DNA from: Budorcas taxicolor
Taxonomy: Eukaryota > Chordata > Mammalia > Artiodactyla > Bovidae
Assembly: GCF_023091745.1 (NCBI RefSeq)
Contig: NC_068930.1
Location: 7,648,262 to 7,712,261 of the forward strand
Length of the DNA: 64,000 bases
Direction of reading: 5' to 3'
The position numbers and the translations under genes were made by a program. The notes below the pieces were generated by a model. It searched no databases, had not been told where the DNA came from, and saw only the letters and a program-made list of their open reading frames with translations. This document shows, piece after piece, positions 23,191-35,173 of this stretch; the stretch's first letter is position 1, and every line of letters starts with the position of its first letter.

Positions 23191-23550
23191 TTATTTTATT
23201 TTTTAATCTTTTGTTTTATAGAGCAGAGGGTTTTATAGGTAGGGAGTCGGTAGTATCAGAAACTTAACCTGAATATGTAGACTTCGACTTTCCAGCCTTA
23301 GCCAAAACATAGCTATCTGGGAAATATTTTAATATTAGTCATTCTGTTTTGTTGGGATTCCTTTGAAAACAAGTTAGAACTTTGCAATACCCGGTGGTGT
23401 GGGCTTCTGTTAAGGAGAAGCAAGCATATCGAGTAGCTTTTTGTCATCCTTTTGAATGTACAGTGATTCACCGTGAGTCGATATGGGAATTTATAGAAAT
23501 GGGAAGCTTGGAATGAGCTGTTCCCTCACTGATGTTTATTTTAATTCCAG

Positions 23551-24046
23551 GACGTGGTCCAAGACAATTCCTGGGAAAGTTGAATTCTTCTCCAGTGAGG
23601 GTTCAGACACATCGATCTCAATTCCAGTAGTGCCGCTACGGGGCGTGGACGACTCCTACCCGCCCCAGAAGAAGTCTTTCATGATGCTCAAGTACATGCA
23701 CGACCACTACTTGGACAAATACGAATGGTTTATGAGAGCAGATGATGATGTTTACATCAAAGGAGACCGTCTGGAGAGTTTTCTGAGGAGTTTGAATAGT
23801 AGTGAACCCCTCTTTCTTGGGCAGACGGGACTGGGCACCACGGAAGAAATGGGGAAGCTTGCTCTGGAACCTGGCGAGAACTTCTGTATGGGGGGGCCTG
23901 GTGTGATCATGAGCCGGGAAGTTCTCCGGAGAATGGTCCCACACATCGGCAAGTGCCTCCGGGAAATGTATACGACCCACGAGGACGTTGAGGTGGGAAG
24001 GTGCGTCCGAAGGTTTGCAGGGGTGCAGTGCGTCTGGTCTTACGAG
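23551..24046 (+). CDS. CHSY1: CHSY1 coding exon 2
   Basis: Encodes residues 108-273, joined in frame to exon 1 (323 + 496 bases = 273 full codons). It holds most of the N-terminal GT31-type beta-1,3-glucuronyltransferase core. FMRADDDVYIKG contains the DDD metal/UDP-sugar binding motif at residues 172-174; GENFCMGGPGVIMSREVL lies at about 217-233; and HEDVEVGRCV at 251-260 carries the EDVEVG signature. An N-glycosylation sequon NSS is at 190-192. Exon 2 ends TACGAG|GTAAGA. The exon is intact: no frameshift or stop. The C-terminal GT7-type GalNAc-transferase domain would be encoded by exon 3, outside the window. Confidence 0.98.
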
Positions 24047-25404
24047 GTAAGAACAAGAAGAAAATCTGTTGATTTTGTCATTAGTTCTGGACCAGTCATA
24101 GGAAACTCTGATAATGTCCTCCTTAACACTTAACATTTGGTACTAAGTTATATATTTTTACCTTAGTTCTTTTGAGTTCTCTCTTATTACCTTTTCTCTT
24201 AGCTTTTAAATTTACCTTCTGTACTTTGGTCCTAAAATTTTAGTTAATGATGGCATTTGGGACCCAAAGAAAAGGGTTAATACAGGTCACGGTGATACTT
24301 TCATGATTTTCCTGAAGACTCGTTTATTCTGACCTCTGATTCTGCAGACGTGATTTGTGAGAGTGTCCTTTTTTCTTCCAAAGGCCTGACGCCTCTCATC
24401 TGGTCCTGCTGACCGCATAGTTTAGAGACTTACATGTTTTGAATTCATAAAATGAGTAATAATGTAAAACAACCAACAGTATTTGGGTTTGCATTTATTT
24501 TAAACCTTGACTTTTTTACAGTTACTAAGATCTGGAAGTTTGTAATATAGTTTTCCTTTCAACATAGGCAGTTTATGAGTTATATTATGATACATAAGTG
24601 CGATTTTAGAAAGAAATCTACTTGGAGATGTTTTCTTTTTAATAGTTCTGGAGAATATGAGTTAGCTTTTGACTTTCTTGTGTTTATTGGCAGATGTTCA
24701 CCTCTTGCCTGCAGTTGCAGGATATGATATTAGTCAGAATGGAAAAAATTATTTAGGTTGTGTTGTGTTTAGATGGATAAACTACTGATAGTTGTGAGGC
24801 ACAGAGGGAATTGCTAGACCTTTGCCCAAGAAAAAGAAACGCAGCTTCAGATGTAAACTGTTAGCCTGTCTTCAGAGTTAATTTTCTGAAGTGCTTATGT
24901 GAAGAAATGGTGTTCTTGCCTGTACTTGTCTTTCCCCCGGACTCCTTTTGAAATGTCTCCTAATCATACTGTTTCTTTCGGTTAAACTTTCAGGGAAGTG
25001 GACACTTCCAAGGACACAGGAGGTAGTCTTCCTACAGTCTCCAATGATAAAAGTTGCCCTTTAAGTCAGAATGTCATCCGAGTGAACGCTGTCATCTCTG
25101 CTTCTTCCCCTGCCTCCCCATCCACCAGCTGTTGCTCCCGGAATCGAAGGGGGATTCAGTTTTCACGGATTTTTGCTGCTAGGAAAGCTATTTGGGAATT
25201 CTGTGGAGTTTTAAACAAAATACAGCTGATGATATTCTTGCATTTTCCTCATCCTTAATTAAGTAGTTTTAACTTTAACATGTTTCATTATGCTTAAAAT
25301 GTGTAATGCCCTCTATATTGTGGAGTGGTTTATACTGCCCCTGAACTCTGAGGAGCTAGCCTTCTTGCTAGAGATGTAGAGGATAGGCCTGCCTTTGAGG
25401 TGTG

Positions 25405-25630
25405 CCACGTGCGTGCCAAGTCGCTTCCGTCCTGTGTACCTCTTTGCGACCCTACGGACTGTAGCGCGCCAGGCTCCTGTCTTCATGAGGTTCTCCAGGC
25501 AAGAGTGCTGGAGTGGGCTGCCGTGCCCTCCTCCAGGGGATCTTCCCAGTGCAGGCATGGAACCCGTGTCTCTCCTATCGCCTGCACTGGTGGGCGGGTT
25601 CTTTACCGCTGACACCGCCTGCCAAGCGCG
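25405..25630 (-). mobile_element. Bov-tA SINE (antisense)
   Basis: Reads caagtcgcttccgtcctgtg, ctttgcgaccctacgg, ctccaggcaagagtgctgg, and an antisense tRNA head near ggttctttaccgctgacacc. Confidence 0.9.
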
Positions 25631-26132
25631 TCTGTCTCAGTGTTGCCACACTGTTAGACCTTATAGGCTGCTGGTAGGCACCAACGCTCAGTGCACTGAG
25701 TTATCAAGAACTCAGACTTAACATTAATGCCGAGATGGAGGGAGAAAGTATTATCCTGAGGTTGTAGGGGTTGGGAGCCAGTTTGAGGGGCTATTTCTCT
25801 TTTTACCATGTGATTGCCAAAGTTTTGTAAGGCCTGAAGTGAGGGTGCTGGAATCATCCCATCTGTATACTTGGAACTGCTGGTTAGACTTGATGGGTCT
25901 GGTAAATGACCTTATTAAAAAAGGGCCTGGTGGGGGAGGAAGCTCCCTTCACTGCTTGTGTGACCGTCACTGCTTGTCCCTGCCCAGGAGCTCCTGAGTC
26001 ACCTTGGATGCAGGCCCCACTCCTCTGCATTTCTCTGAAGCCTGAAGACAGTTTTTTTCTAGATACTGCTGGGTTGGCCTCCACAAGGCTTATACCCGAT
26101 GACTCTCCTTTTGTGGGAGAATGTCTTTCACC

Positions 26133-26348
26133 TGGGCCTTCCCCGGTGGCTCAGAGGTAGGGAATCTACCTGCCAGTGCAGGAGACTCGAGTTAGATCCC
26201 TGGGTTGGAAAGATCCCCTGGAGGAGGAGGCGGCAACGCGCTCCAGTATCCTTGCCTGGGAAATCCCACGGACAGAGGAGCCTGGCAAGCTACAGTCCAT
26301 GGGGTCCAAAGAGTTGGACCTGACTGAGCAGCTGAACAACAGCAGCAA
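26133..26348 (+). mobile_element. Bov-tA SINE
   Basis: Head gggccttccccggtggctc, body cagtatccttgcctggg, and gactgagcagctgaacaac end with a short tail. Confidence 0.93.
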
Positions 26349-26986
26349 TCTTTTACTGGAGTGTAGCTTGTCTTTTCACTTTAAATATGGTATTTTTAAT
26401 ATATGCAAGTTACGAATTTAAGTGTGTCTAATTCATCATTCTTTCCCGGTATGGTTTGTGCATTTTATGTCTTAAGAAATTCTTCCCTTCCTTGGGTCAC
26501 AGGAACTTTATATATATTTTTCTGTAAATTTAATTTTCACATAGAGTTTATCACCATCATTTTTAAGAATTCTGTTGAGGCATTTACCCCTTTATTAGAC
26601 TTTTGATTTCTTTTCCCTTTCCCTTTATGGAGGGCTTTAAGCAGTTCTAACCTGAAAAGTCGTTAGAATTTATTGTTGTGTTCACCATAATCCCCTCATG
26701 TGGATGAGGAACTTTTATTAAACTTTCTGTAAAATCTAGATTCTCTGTTAAGGCTCACATTATGAGAAATTATTGAGGTGGAGTCTTACATTAAAGACAG
26801 TTATGTTAAGCTTTGGATCTTGGAAGGTACTGTTATAAACATAGCCAGAAGGTGTAATTTTTTTGTTTTTTCCTTTTTGCAAGTCCCAAATAATACCTTG
26901 GGATTACACTTACGTAATTAAAGTGGCTCCTCAGGAGCAGCTGTCATAATCAAAATTCAGATTCATTTCTACACTTGTTTTGACTT

Positions 26987-27108
26987 TTTTTTTTTTTTGG
27001 CCATGCCACACAGCACATGGGGATCTTAGTTCCCTGACCGTAGATCCAACTTGTGACCGCCTGCATTTGAAGCGTGAAGTCTTAACCACTGTACCACCAG
27101 AGAAGTCC
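26987..27108 (-). mobile_element. CHR-1 type SINE
   Basis: T-run, then ggccatgccacacagcacatg, ggatcttagttccctgaccg and the antisense head (accaccagagaagtccc). Confidence 0.85.
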
Positions 27109-27179
27109 CTGTTTTGTCTATTAATAGTGGCTGAGTCTTAATACATGACTTTAAAAACTTTATTTGGCAATCATTTTAA

Positions 27180-27640
27180 TTTTATAGGAACATTACAGGA
27201 ATTTTAAAAAAAAATGCAAGCCTACACTCAGAGTAACCTGTTAATGTTTTATCCATTTGTGCCATCGTTTGCTTGTATTCCCACTTGACCCCCTTTCCTT
27301 CCAGTACAGAGACATAGACATACTCAGCCACCATTTAAGGTTAGCTTTCTTTGTGGCCCTTTACTTTAAACAGTGTCAGTGTATTTTGACTACAAATATA
27401 GAAATTCTCTTATACCACCACAGTACAGCTTAAGTAAATTAAACATAATGTCTGTAGACTCAGTAAAGTCCCAGCAACATCTCGTCCTGCTCCATTACAC
27501 CCTCCATCCTGGGGTCAGGCATTACATTTGGTTGTCATGTCTCTTTAATCTGGGATGTTTGCACAGCCTCTTTCTTTGTTTTTCATGACCTTGGCATTTT
27601 CAAAACATGATTTTCATATTGAAAAAATGTGACTTAAATA
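27180..27640 (-). mobile_element. L1M 3'UTR-like fragment
   Basis: Blocks ggcattacatttggttgtcatgtctc and ttttcatgaccttggcatttt follow the antisense order of an old L1M 3' region. Diverged, boundaries soft. Confidence 0.55.
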
Positions 27641-28158
27641 TAGTAAACCATTAGGTGGTTTTTGGCAGTGCTCTTCAAGGTTTGTTACCTCGCAGCACAG
27701 TGTGGGCCTTGAGACTGTTACTGTTGGTCGGAAAGAGTCAGGAGCAGCTCACAAGCCTGGTTGTCCCTTGTTACATAAGGTCAGCATCACTACCTCACAT
27801 TCTTTTCTTAAGAAAATTATTGAACAGTTTGAAACAGTAATTTATTTAGGAATACATGACATATTATACCACATACCACTCTTTTAATAGGAGGGACAAA
27901 ACAGAAGTTGAGCCAAGTAACCCATTCATCTTCATTTCTATTGAAGTGTATGTTATGCCTCTGGAAAAGTACACAGATCATAACTAAGTGCAGAGCTCAG
28001 TGGGTTTTGGCAAACTGGACACAGCTGGGTAACCAGCATCCAGATCTTTCTTGTATGATTTTAACTCAATGTTGGACTAGTATTGAATGTGTTTGGGGTA
28101 GAAAATGATCATTACCAGTGAAAGTCAGTAACAGGAATAGATAGACATGGCAACTTAC

Positions 28159-28350
28159 AGTGAAAGTTGCTCAGTCGTGTCCCACTCTTTGCGACCCCAT
28201 GGACTATACAGTCCCTGGAATTCTCCAGGCCAGAATACTGGAGTGGGTAGCCTTTCCCTTCACCAGGGGATCTTCCCGACCCAAGGATCAAACCCAGGTC
28301 TCCTGCATTGCAGGCAGATTCTTTACCAGCTGAGCCACAAGGGAAGCCCA
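28159..28350 (-). mobile_element. Bov-tA SINE (antisense)
   Basis: Complete antisense copy from agttgctcagtcgtgtccc through ctccaggccagaatactgg to the head tgagccacaagggaagccc. Confidence 0.93.
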
Positions 28351-28547
28351 TTTTTAGCAACTTAAAGGTCTTTTTAATAGTTAATGCCATTACGTGGTTC
28401 AGAATTCGTACGTGCAAAGGGCTAACAAAGATAAGTCCTCCCACCTTTATCTCCAACCACTGGGTCCCCCAAAGTCAGTCCCCACAGTGCGCCTTTATGG
28501 TTGCGCGCTATATGTGGTTTCTTGTTATTCAGGCCCTAAGGCATTCC

Positions 28548-28605
28548 TGGCTCTGCGACCCCATGGACTGCAGCATGCCAGGCCCCTCTGTCCTGTGCAT
28601 AGGCA
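28548..28605 (-). mobile_element. Short Bov-tA/BovB 3'-end fragment
   Basis: Only the shared SINE/BovB end is present (tgcgaccccatggactgcag, catgccaggccc). Confidence 0.65.
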
Positions 28606-29183
28606 GCCACGCTTGTGTGTCTCCCCTCTTTATGCAGATGGTAGCGTGCTCTACGTACTGTGCACATCCTGCTACACTGCACTTACATGTCTTGGAAGAC
28701 TTTCAATTTGGTCCAAAAAGAGTGTTACCTTTTTCGTGGCATTCAGGCTGTTTCTAGTGTTTTTCCAGCAGTGTTCCTAACCAGTGATGTATCCTAATGT
28801 TTCCCAGTCTTTTTTACATCATGGCACTCGTACTGAGGAAGCTGCCTCCAGAGGGCTCCTGCTACCCCAACCCCTAACGCTCCACCCGCCCCCTCCAGAC
28901 CCAAGGGGTTGTTATTTGGCACATCCTGAACGGTCTGGGGAATACATCAGTATACCAAGACCATCGGTTGTGAGGTCTGAGTTAACTGGTGAGTGTTTGT
29001 TAAGGGAAATTGGTAGGAAATTGCCAAAGAAGGACGAAAGAAAAATGGCCTTTTTCTCTCTCAGAGACTTTAGTTAAGGAGATAAAAATATATATGTTCA
29101 TGAAATAGTTGAAAAAAACTTAGAAGTGTAAAACTTTGTGATACTAATTTTAAAAATATAAAACAGGGAAAGATAAGATCTAT

Positions 29184-29605
29184 TCAGTTCAGCCGCTCAT
29201 TCGTGTCCAACCCTTTGCGACCCCATGAACCGCAGCATGCCAGGCCTCCCTGTCCATCACCAACTCCCAGAGTCCACCCAAACCCATGTCCATCGAGTCG
29301 GTGATGCCATCCAGCCATCTCATCCTCTGTCGTCCCCTTCTCCTCCTGCTCTCAATCTTTCCTCAATCTTTCAGGGTCTTTTCAAATGAGTCAGCTCTTC
29401 ACATCAGGTGGCCAAAGTATTGGAGCTTCAGCTTCAACATCAGTCTTTCCAATGAACACCCAGGACTGATCTCCTTTAGGATGGACTGGTTGGAGTCTTC
29501 TCCAACACCACAGTTCAGAAGCATCAATTCTTCTGCGCTCAGCTTTCTTTATAGTCCAACTCTCACATCCATATATGACCACTGGAAAAACCATAGCTTT
29601 GACGG
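29184..29605 (-). mobile_element. BovB, 5'-truncated, with target-site duplication
   Basis: Antisense BovB 3' end (tcagttcagccgctcattcg ... ccatagctttgacgg). Flanked by an exact 10-bp target-site duplication TAAGATCTAT at 29174-29183 and 29606-29615, which fixes its borders and implies a clean retrotransposition. Confidence 0.95.
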
Positions 29606-30603
29606 TAAGATCTATGACGTTCTTTTTTTAGACCAAGGGAGCTTGGAGTTTAGAGCAAAATATAAAGAGAAGTTTTTCTGTGTTAGTCTGACTGGTTTTT
29701 AAAGGAATATTGAACATCGTTACATCAGAAGCCTCAGTTTTTTTCCTTTCATCACAGAAGAAATAATATTTCTTAATGCTAACTGTCACAGAGCTGGTTT
29801 GTGTTATATTGGGATGCCTTCTTCGTTCCTTTAGGCTGCCCCTTAACCTTTCCTGCCCAAGAACCAGGCAGGCTTCCACATGGCTAGATGGCGCAAATCC
29901 TGAGCACTCGTGCTGCCTGCTTCTTCGAGGCAGAGCCCCTGTGGACTTACACTGAGCCGCCGTCTTTTGTTCCGGCAGTTTGGTGGCTCAGTTTACAAGC
30001 CCTAATAGATCACCTTCTAATCTGTTAGCACCCCCAGGAGAGGGCTGCTGTATAAGCACTGTGTCAGTTGTGAGTGGGAAGGGCGTGAAGGGCAGTGAAA
30101 AATAAGAGAACGTGCAGCTGTGGCCTGCACAGTGGTCTTGAGACCTAATACTATGTTAGTGATCCCTTTCTAGTTTCATTCAGTATGCTTGGAAAAGTAC
30201 TTTGTATTTCCGGTTTAAAAAAATTGCTAAATCTTTTTTATGGTATCACATGTGGTATGCCCTGGAGAATGTTCCACATGGACTGAAGCAAAATGTGTCT
30301 TCTGCTCTTGTTGTGTGGGCTGTTGTCTGTTAAATCTAGTTGGTTTTTGTGTTGATCAAGTCTATTTCTGTCTTTGTCTGGCTAGTTTTTCTGTCCATAA
30401 CTGAAAGTCAGATACTGAAATCTCCAATATTGTTGTTGAATTGTCTGCATTTCTCCGTTTTATTATGTCAGTTTTTGCCTAATACCTTTTGGGCCTCTCT
30501 TGTTATGTGCATTTATGTTTATAACGCTTATATTTTCATGATGGATGACTCCTTTTATCATTATAAAATTTCTTCTTTTATCTTTAGTAACAATTTTTGT
30601 CTT

Positions 30604-33600
30604 AGTTCTCACTCGGTTGGTTCCAACTCTTTCTGACCCCATGGACTGCAGCAGGTGAGGCTTCCCTGTCCATCAGCAACTCCCGGAGTTTGCTCAAACT
30701 CAGGTCCATCGAGTCAGTCATGTCATCCAACCATCTCATCATTTGTTCTTCCCTTCTCCTCCCACATTCAATCTTTCCCAGCATCAGGGTCTTTTCAAAT
30801 GAGTCAGGTCTTCATATCACATGGCCAAAGTTTTGGAGCTTCACCATCAGTCCTTCCGATGAATATTCAGGGCTGATTTCCTTTAGGATTGACTGGTTTG
30901 ATCTTCCAGTCTAGCACCACAGTTCAAAAGCATCAATTCTTTGGTGCTCAGCTTTCTTTATAGTTCAGCTCTCACATCCATACATGATCACTGGAAAAAC
31001 CATAGCTTTTTGGTTTGACTAGACGGACCTCCGTCGGCAAAGTAATGCCTCTGCTTTTTAATATGCTATCTAGGTTGGTCATAACTTTGCTTCCAAGGAG
31101 TAAGCGTCTTTTAATTTCATGGCTGCAGTTACCATCTGCAGTGATTTTGGAGCCCAAAAAAATAAAATCTGTCACCGTTTCCATTGTTTCCCCATCTGTT
31201 TGCCATGAAGTGATGGGACCAGATGCCATGAGCTTAGTTTTCTGAATGTTGAGTTTTAAGCCAACTTTTTCACTCTCCTCTTTCACTTTCATCAAGAGGC
31301 TCTTTGGTTCTTCTTCGCTTTCTGCCATAAGGGTGGTGTCATCTGTGTGTCAGAGGTTATTGATATTTTTCCCGGCAATCCTGATTCCAGCGTGTGCTTC
31401 ATCCAGCCCGGCATTTTGCATTATGAACTCTGCATATAAGTTAAATAAGCAAAGTGACCATATGCAGCCTTGTACTCCTTTCCCAATTTGAAACGAGTCA
31501 TGTTCCATGTCCGGTTCTAACTGTTGCTTCTTGACCTGCATGCAGATGTCTCAGGAGGCAAGTAAGGTGGTCTAGTATTCCTGTCTTTTGAAGAATTTTC
31601 CACAGTTTGTTGTGATCCACAGTAAAGAAGCAGGTGTGTTCCTGGAACTCTCTTGCTTTTTCAGTGATACAGCGGATGTTGGCAATTTGATCTCTCATTC
31701 TTCTGCCTTTTCTAAGTCCAGCTTGAACATTTGGAAGTTCATGGTTCACGTACTGTTGAAGCCTGGGTTGTAGAATTTTGAGCATTATTTTGCTAGCATG
31801 TAAAATGAGTGCAATTGTGCAGTAGTTTGAGCATTCTTTGGCACTGCCTTTCTTTGGGATTGGAATGAAAACTGACCTTTTCCAGTCCTGTGGCTACTGC
31901 ATAGTTCTTCAGTTCAAATTTGCTGGCATATTGAGTGCAGCACTTGAACAGCATCATTTTTATCATTTGAGAAAGCTCAACTGGAATTCTATCACTGCCA
32001 CTAGCTTTGTTTGTAGTGATGCTGCCTAAGGCCCACTTGACTTCACATTCCAGGATGTCTAGCTCTAGGTGAGTGATCACACCATTGTGGTTATCCAGGT
32101 CATGATGACCTTTTTTGTATAGTTCTTCTGTGTGTTGTTGCCACCTCTTCTTAATATCTTCTGCTTCTGTTAGGTACATACCATTTCTGTCCTTTATTGT
32201 GCCCATCTTTGCATGAAATGTTCCCTTGGTATCTCTAATTTTCTTGAAGAGATCTCTGGTCTTCCCCATTCTATTGTTTTCCTCTATTTCTTTGCATTGG
32301 TCACTAAGGAAGGCTTATTATCTCTCCTTGCTATTCTTTGGAACTCTGTATTCAAATGGGTGTATCTTTCCTTTTCTCCTTTGCCTTTCACTTCTCTTCT
32401 TTGCTCAGCTATCTGTACGGCCTCCTCAGACAACCATTCTGCCTTTTGGCATTTCTTTTTCTTGGGGATGGTCTTGATCACTGCCTCGTGTACAATGTCA
32501 CAAACCTCCATCCATAGTTCTTCAGGCACTCTATCAGATCTAATCACGTGAATCTGTTTCTCATTTCCACTGTATAATCACAAGGGATTTGATTTAGGTC
32601 ATACCTTTATGGTCTAGTGGTTTTCCCTACTTTCTTAAACTTAAGTCTGAATTTGGCAATGGGGAGTTCATGATCTGAGCCACAGTCAGCTTCTGGTCTT
32701 GTTTTTGCTGACTTTATAGAGCTTCTTCATCTTTGGCTGCAAAAAACGTATCAGTCTGATTTCAGTATTGACCATCTGGTGAAGTCCATGTGTAGAGTCT
32801 TCTCTTGTGTTGTTGGAAGAGGGTGTTTGCTATGACCACTGCGTTCTCTTGGCAAAACTGTTAGCCTTTGCCCTGCTTCATTTTGTACTCTAAGGTCAGA
32901 TTTGCCTGTTACTCCAGGTATCTTTTGATTTCCTACTTTTGGATTACAGTCTCTTATGATGAAAAGGACATCTTTTTTGGATGTTAGTTGTAGTTCTTCA
33001 TATAACCGTTCAACTTCAGCTTCATCAGCATTGCTGGTTGGGGCATAGACTTGGACTACTGTGATATTGAATGGTTTGCCTTGGAAACGAACAGAGATCA
33101 TTTTGTCGTTTTTGAAGTTGCATCCAGGTACTGCATTTTGGACTCTTTTGTTGACTTGGAGGGCTGCTCCATTTATTCTAAGGGTTCCTTGCCCACAATA
33201 GTAGATATAATGGTCATCTGAATTAAATTCACCCATTCCAGCTTTTACTTCACTGATTCCTAAAATGTCGATGTTCACTCTTGCCATCTCCTCTTTGACC
33301 ACTTCCAATTTACCTTGATTCATGAACCTGACATTGCAGGTTCCTAAGCCGTGTTGCTCTGCACAGCATCAGACTTGACTTCCATCACCAGTCACACCCG
33401 CAGCTGGGCGTTGTTTTTGCTCTCGCTCTGCCTCTTCATTCTTCCTAGAGTTATTTCTCCACCTACCAACCTGGGGAGTTCATTTTTCAGAGTCATATCT
33501 TTTTGCCTTTTCATACTGTTCATGCGGTTCTCAAGGCAAGAATACTGAAGTGGTTTACTATTCCTTCTCCTGTGGACTACGTTTTGTCAGAACTGTCCAC

Positions 33601-33730
33601 CATGACCCATCGGTCTTGGGTGGCCCTACAAGGCATGGCTCGTAGTTACACTGAGTTAGACAGTGCTGTCGTCCATGTGATCTGTTTGTTTAGTTTTCTG
33701 TTTTTGGTTTTCATTCTGTCTGCCCTCTGA
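30604..33730 (-). mobile_element. Nearly full-length BovB (RTE) retrotransposon
   Basis: About 3.1 kb in antisense, close to the family's full length. The endonuclease domain is recognisable at 32751-33323 (minus frame MNQGKLEVVKEEM..., DILGISEVKAGMGEF). The reverse transcriptase follows at 31970-30980 in broken frames. The catalytic YADD region (near 31330-31350) reads HTDD preceded by a stop, so the enzyme is dead. The 5' side is joined directly to an L1 5'UTR rather than to flanking genomic DNA. Confidence 0.92.
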
Positions 33731-34676
33731 CGGGGAACGATTAGAGGCTTATGGGAGAGACTGACTGAGGGGGATCTGGTCTTGTTCTGATGGGCAGGGC
33801 CATGCTCAGTAGGTCTTTAATCCAATTTTCTGTTGATGGGCTGTGTTCCCTCCCTGTTGTTTGACCTGAGACCAAACTATGGTGGAGATGATGAAGATAA
33901 GGGCAGCCTCCTTCCAAAGGTCCCATGGAGGCGCTGCTGCACTCAGTGCCCCCAGCCTGCAGCAGGCCCCCGCCGATCCAGGCCTCCGCCAGAGACTCCT
34001 GGACGCTGACGCGCAAGTCTCTTATGGGCTCACTGCTCCTTTCTCCTGGGTCCTGGTGTGTACAAGGTTTTGTTTGTGCCCTCCAAGAGTCTACTTCCCC
34101 AGTCCTGGGAAGTTCTGTAATCAAAACCCATTGGCCTCCAAGTCAAATTCCCTGGTGGTTCTCAGTCCTTTTGCCAGATCCCCAGGTTGGGATATCTGTT
34201 GTGTGCCCTAGAATTTACTTGGTATAATTGTTCTACAGTTTGTGGGTTGTCTGCTCGGTAGCTCTGTGGTCGTGTTAGTGGCGACCTCCTCCGAAAGGGC
34301 TTATGCCACACGCTGTGACCCAGGTCTCCTGCACCCAGAGCCCCTGCCCCTGCTGCAGGCCACTGCTGACCTATAACTCTGCAGGAGACACCCCAACACT
34401 CAAAGGCAGGTCTGGCTCAGTCTCTGTGGGGTCTCTGGGTCCTGGTGTGCACAAGGTTTTATTTGAGTCCTCCGAGCGTCTCTGGTGGGTCTGGGGTTTG
34501 ATTCTAAATGCGATTTTGCCCTTCCTGCCATCTTGCAGGGGCTTCTCCATTGCCCTTGGATGTGGGGTATCTTATTTTGGTGAGATCCAACCTTCTCCTG
34601 TCAAAGATTGTTAAGCAGCGAGTTGTAATTTTGGAGTTCTCACAGGAGATGAGTGCAGGTCCTTCTACTCCACCAT
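33731..34676 (-). mobile_element. L1 5'UTR fused to BovB 5' end
   Basis: Antisense cetartiodactyl L1 5'UTR: tgggcagggccatgctcag, gatgggctgtgttccctccc, tctcctgcacccagagcccc, ggatgtggggtatcttattt, and the 5' terminus tccttctactccaccatct. The same sequence type is found at 59580-60352 in an L1 where it leads to ORF1. Here it stops about where ORF1 would begin and continues into BovB at a shared tgtctgccctctga. Confidence 0.75.
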
Positions 34677-34800
34677 CTAAAAATCTGTTTTATCTGATAT
34701 TAGTATAACCACTCCATCTCTTTTACATGGTACCTTTTGTTCCATCCTTGCTCTTCCATCCTGTTTGAGTCTTTGACTCTAAAGTATATCTCCTTTATGG

Positions 34801-35066
34801 TTGGCCAATGGAAGGATAGGGGGAAGGGGTGGTTAGGGAGTTTGGGATTGACATGGACAGACTGCTATATTTAAAATGGATAACTGACAGGGACTACTGG
34901 ATAACACACAGAACTCTGCTCAGTGTTACGTTGCAGCCTGGATGGAAGGGGAGTTTTCCAGAAGGATGGATACTTATGTATGGCTGAGTCCCTTTGCTGT
35001 ACGCCTGGAACTATCACAACACTGTTAATTGGCTAGACCCCAATACAAAATAAAAGTTTAAAAAAA
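34801..35066 (+). mobile_element. L1 3' end insertion
   Basis: Sense L1 3'UTR (gggagtttgggattgacatg, tgagtccctttgctgtacgc, ccccaatacaaaataaaag) ending in an A-run, inserted in the L1M. Imperfect flanking repeats (agtatatct / agtgtatct) are a possible target-site duplication. Confidence 0.7.
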
Positions 35067-35173
35067 CAGAGTGTATCTATTAGAAACCATATAGTTGGAT
35101 CATTTTTTAACCCATTTTGCCATTCTTCTTTTTAATTGAAGTGTTTAACCTATTTATATTTAATATTACTGAT

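Larger units (their letters stand above)
8284..23550 (+). other. CHSY1: CHSY1 intron 1
   Basis: Phase-2 intron of 15.3 kb with a GTGAGT donor at 8284 and acceptor TTTAATTCCAG ending at 23550. A good branch-point candidate CACTGAT lies at 23527-23533. It holds the repeats listed separately. Stretches with nothing recognised are 8481-9637, 9691-11089, 12181-12589, 12718-14987, 15251-15720, 16241-17633, 19084-20909, 21091-21892 and 22445-23109. Confidence 0.95.

Noticed and set aside
23636..24136. 166-codon antisense frame over exon 2
   Set aside because: Shadow of the well-supported CHSY1 coding exon on the opposite strand.
24998..25258. Possible CHSY1 exon 3 or alternative exon after a ctttcag-like acceptor near 24990
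   Set aside because: The translation does not resemble the CHSY1 sequence after residue 273 and no donor or gene-like composition is evident.
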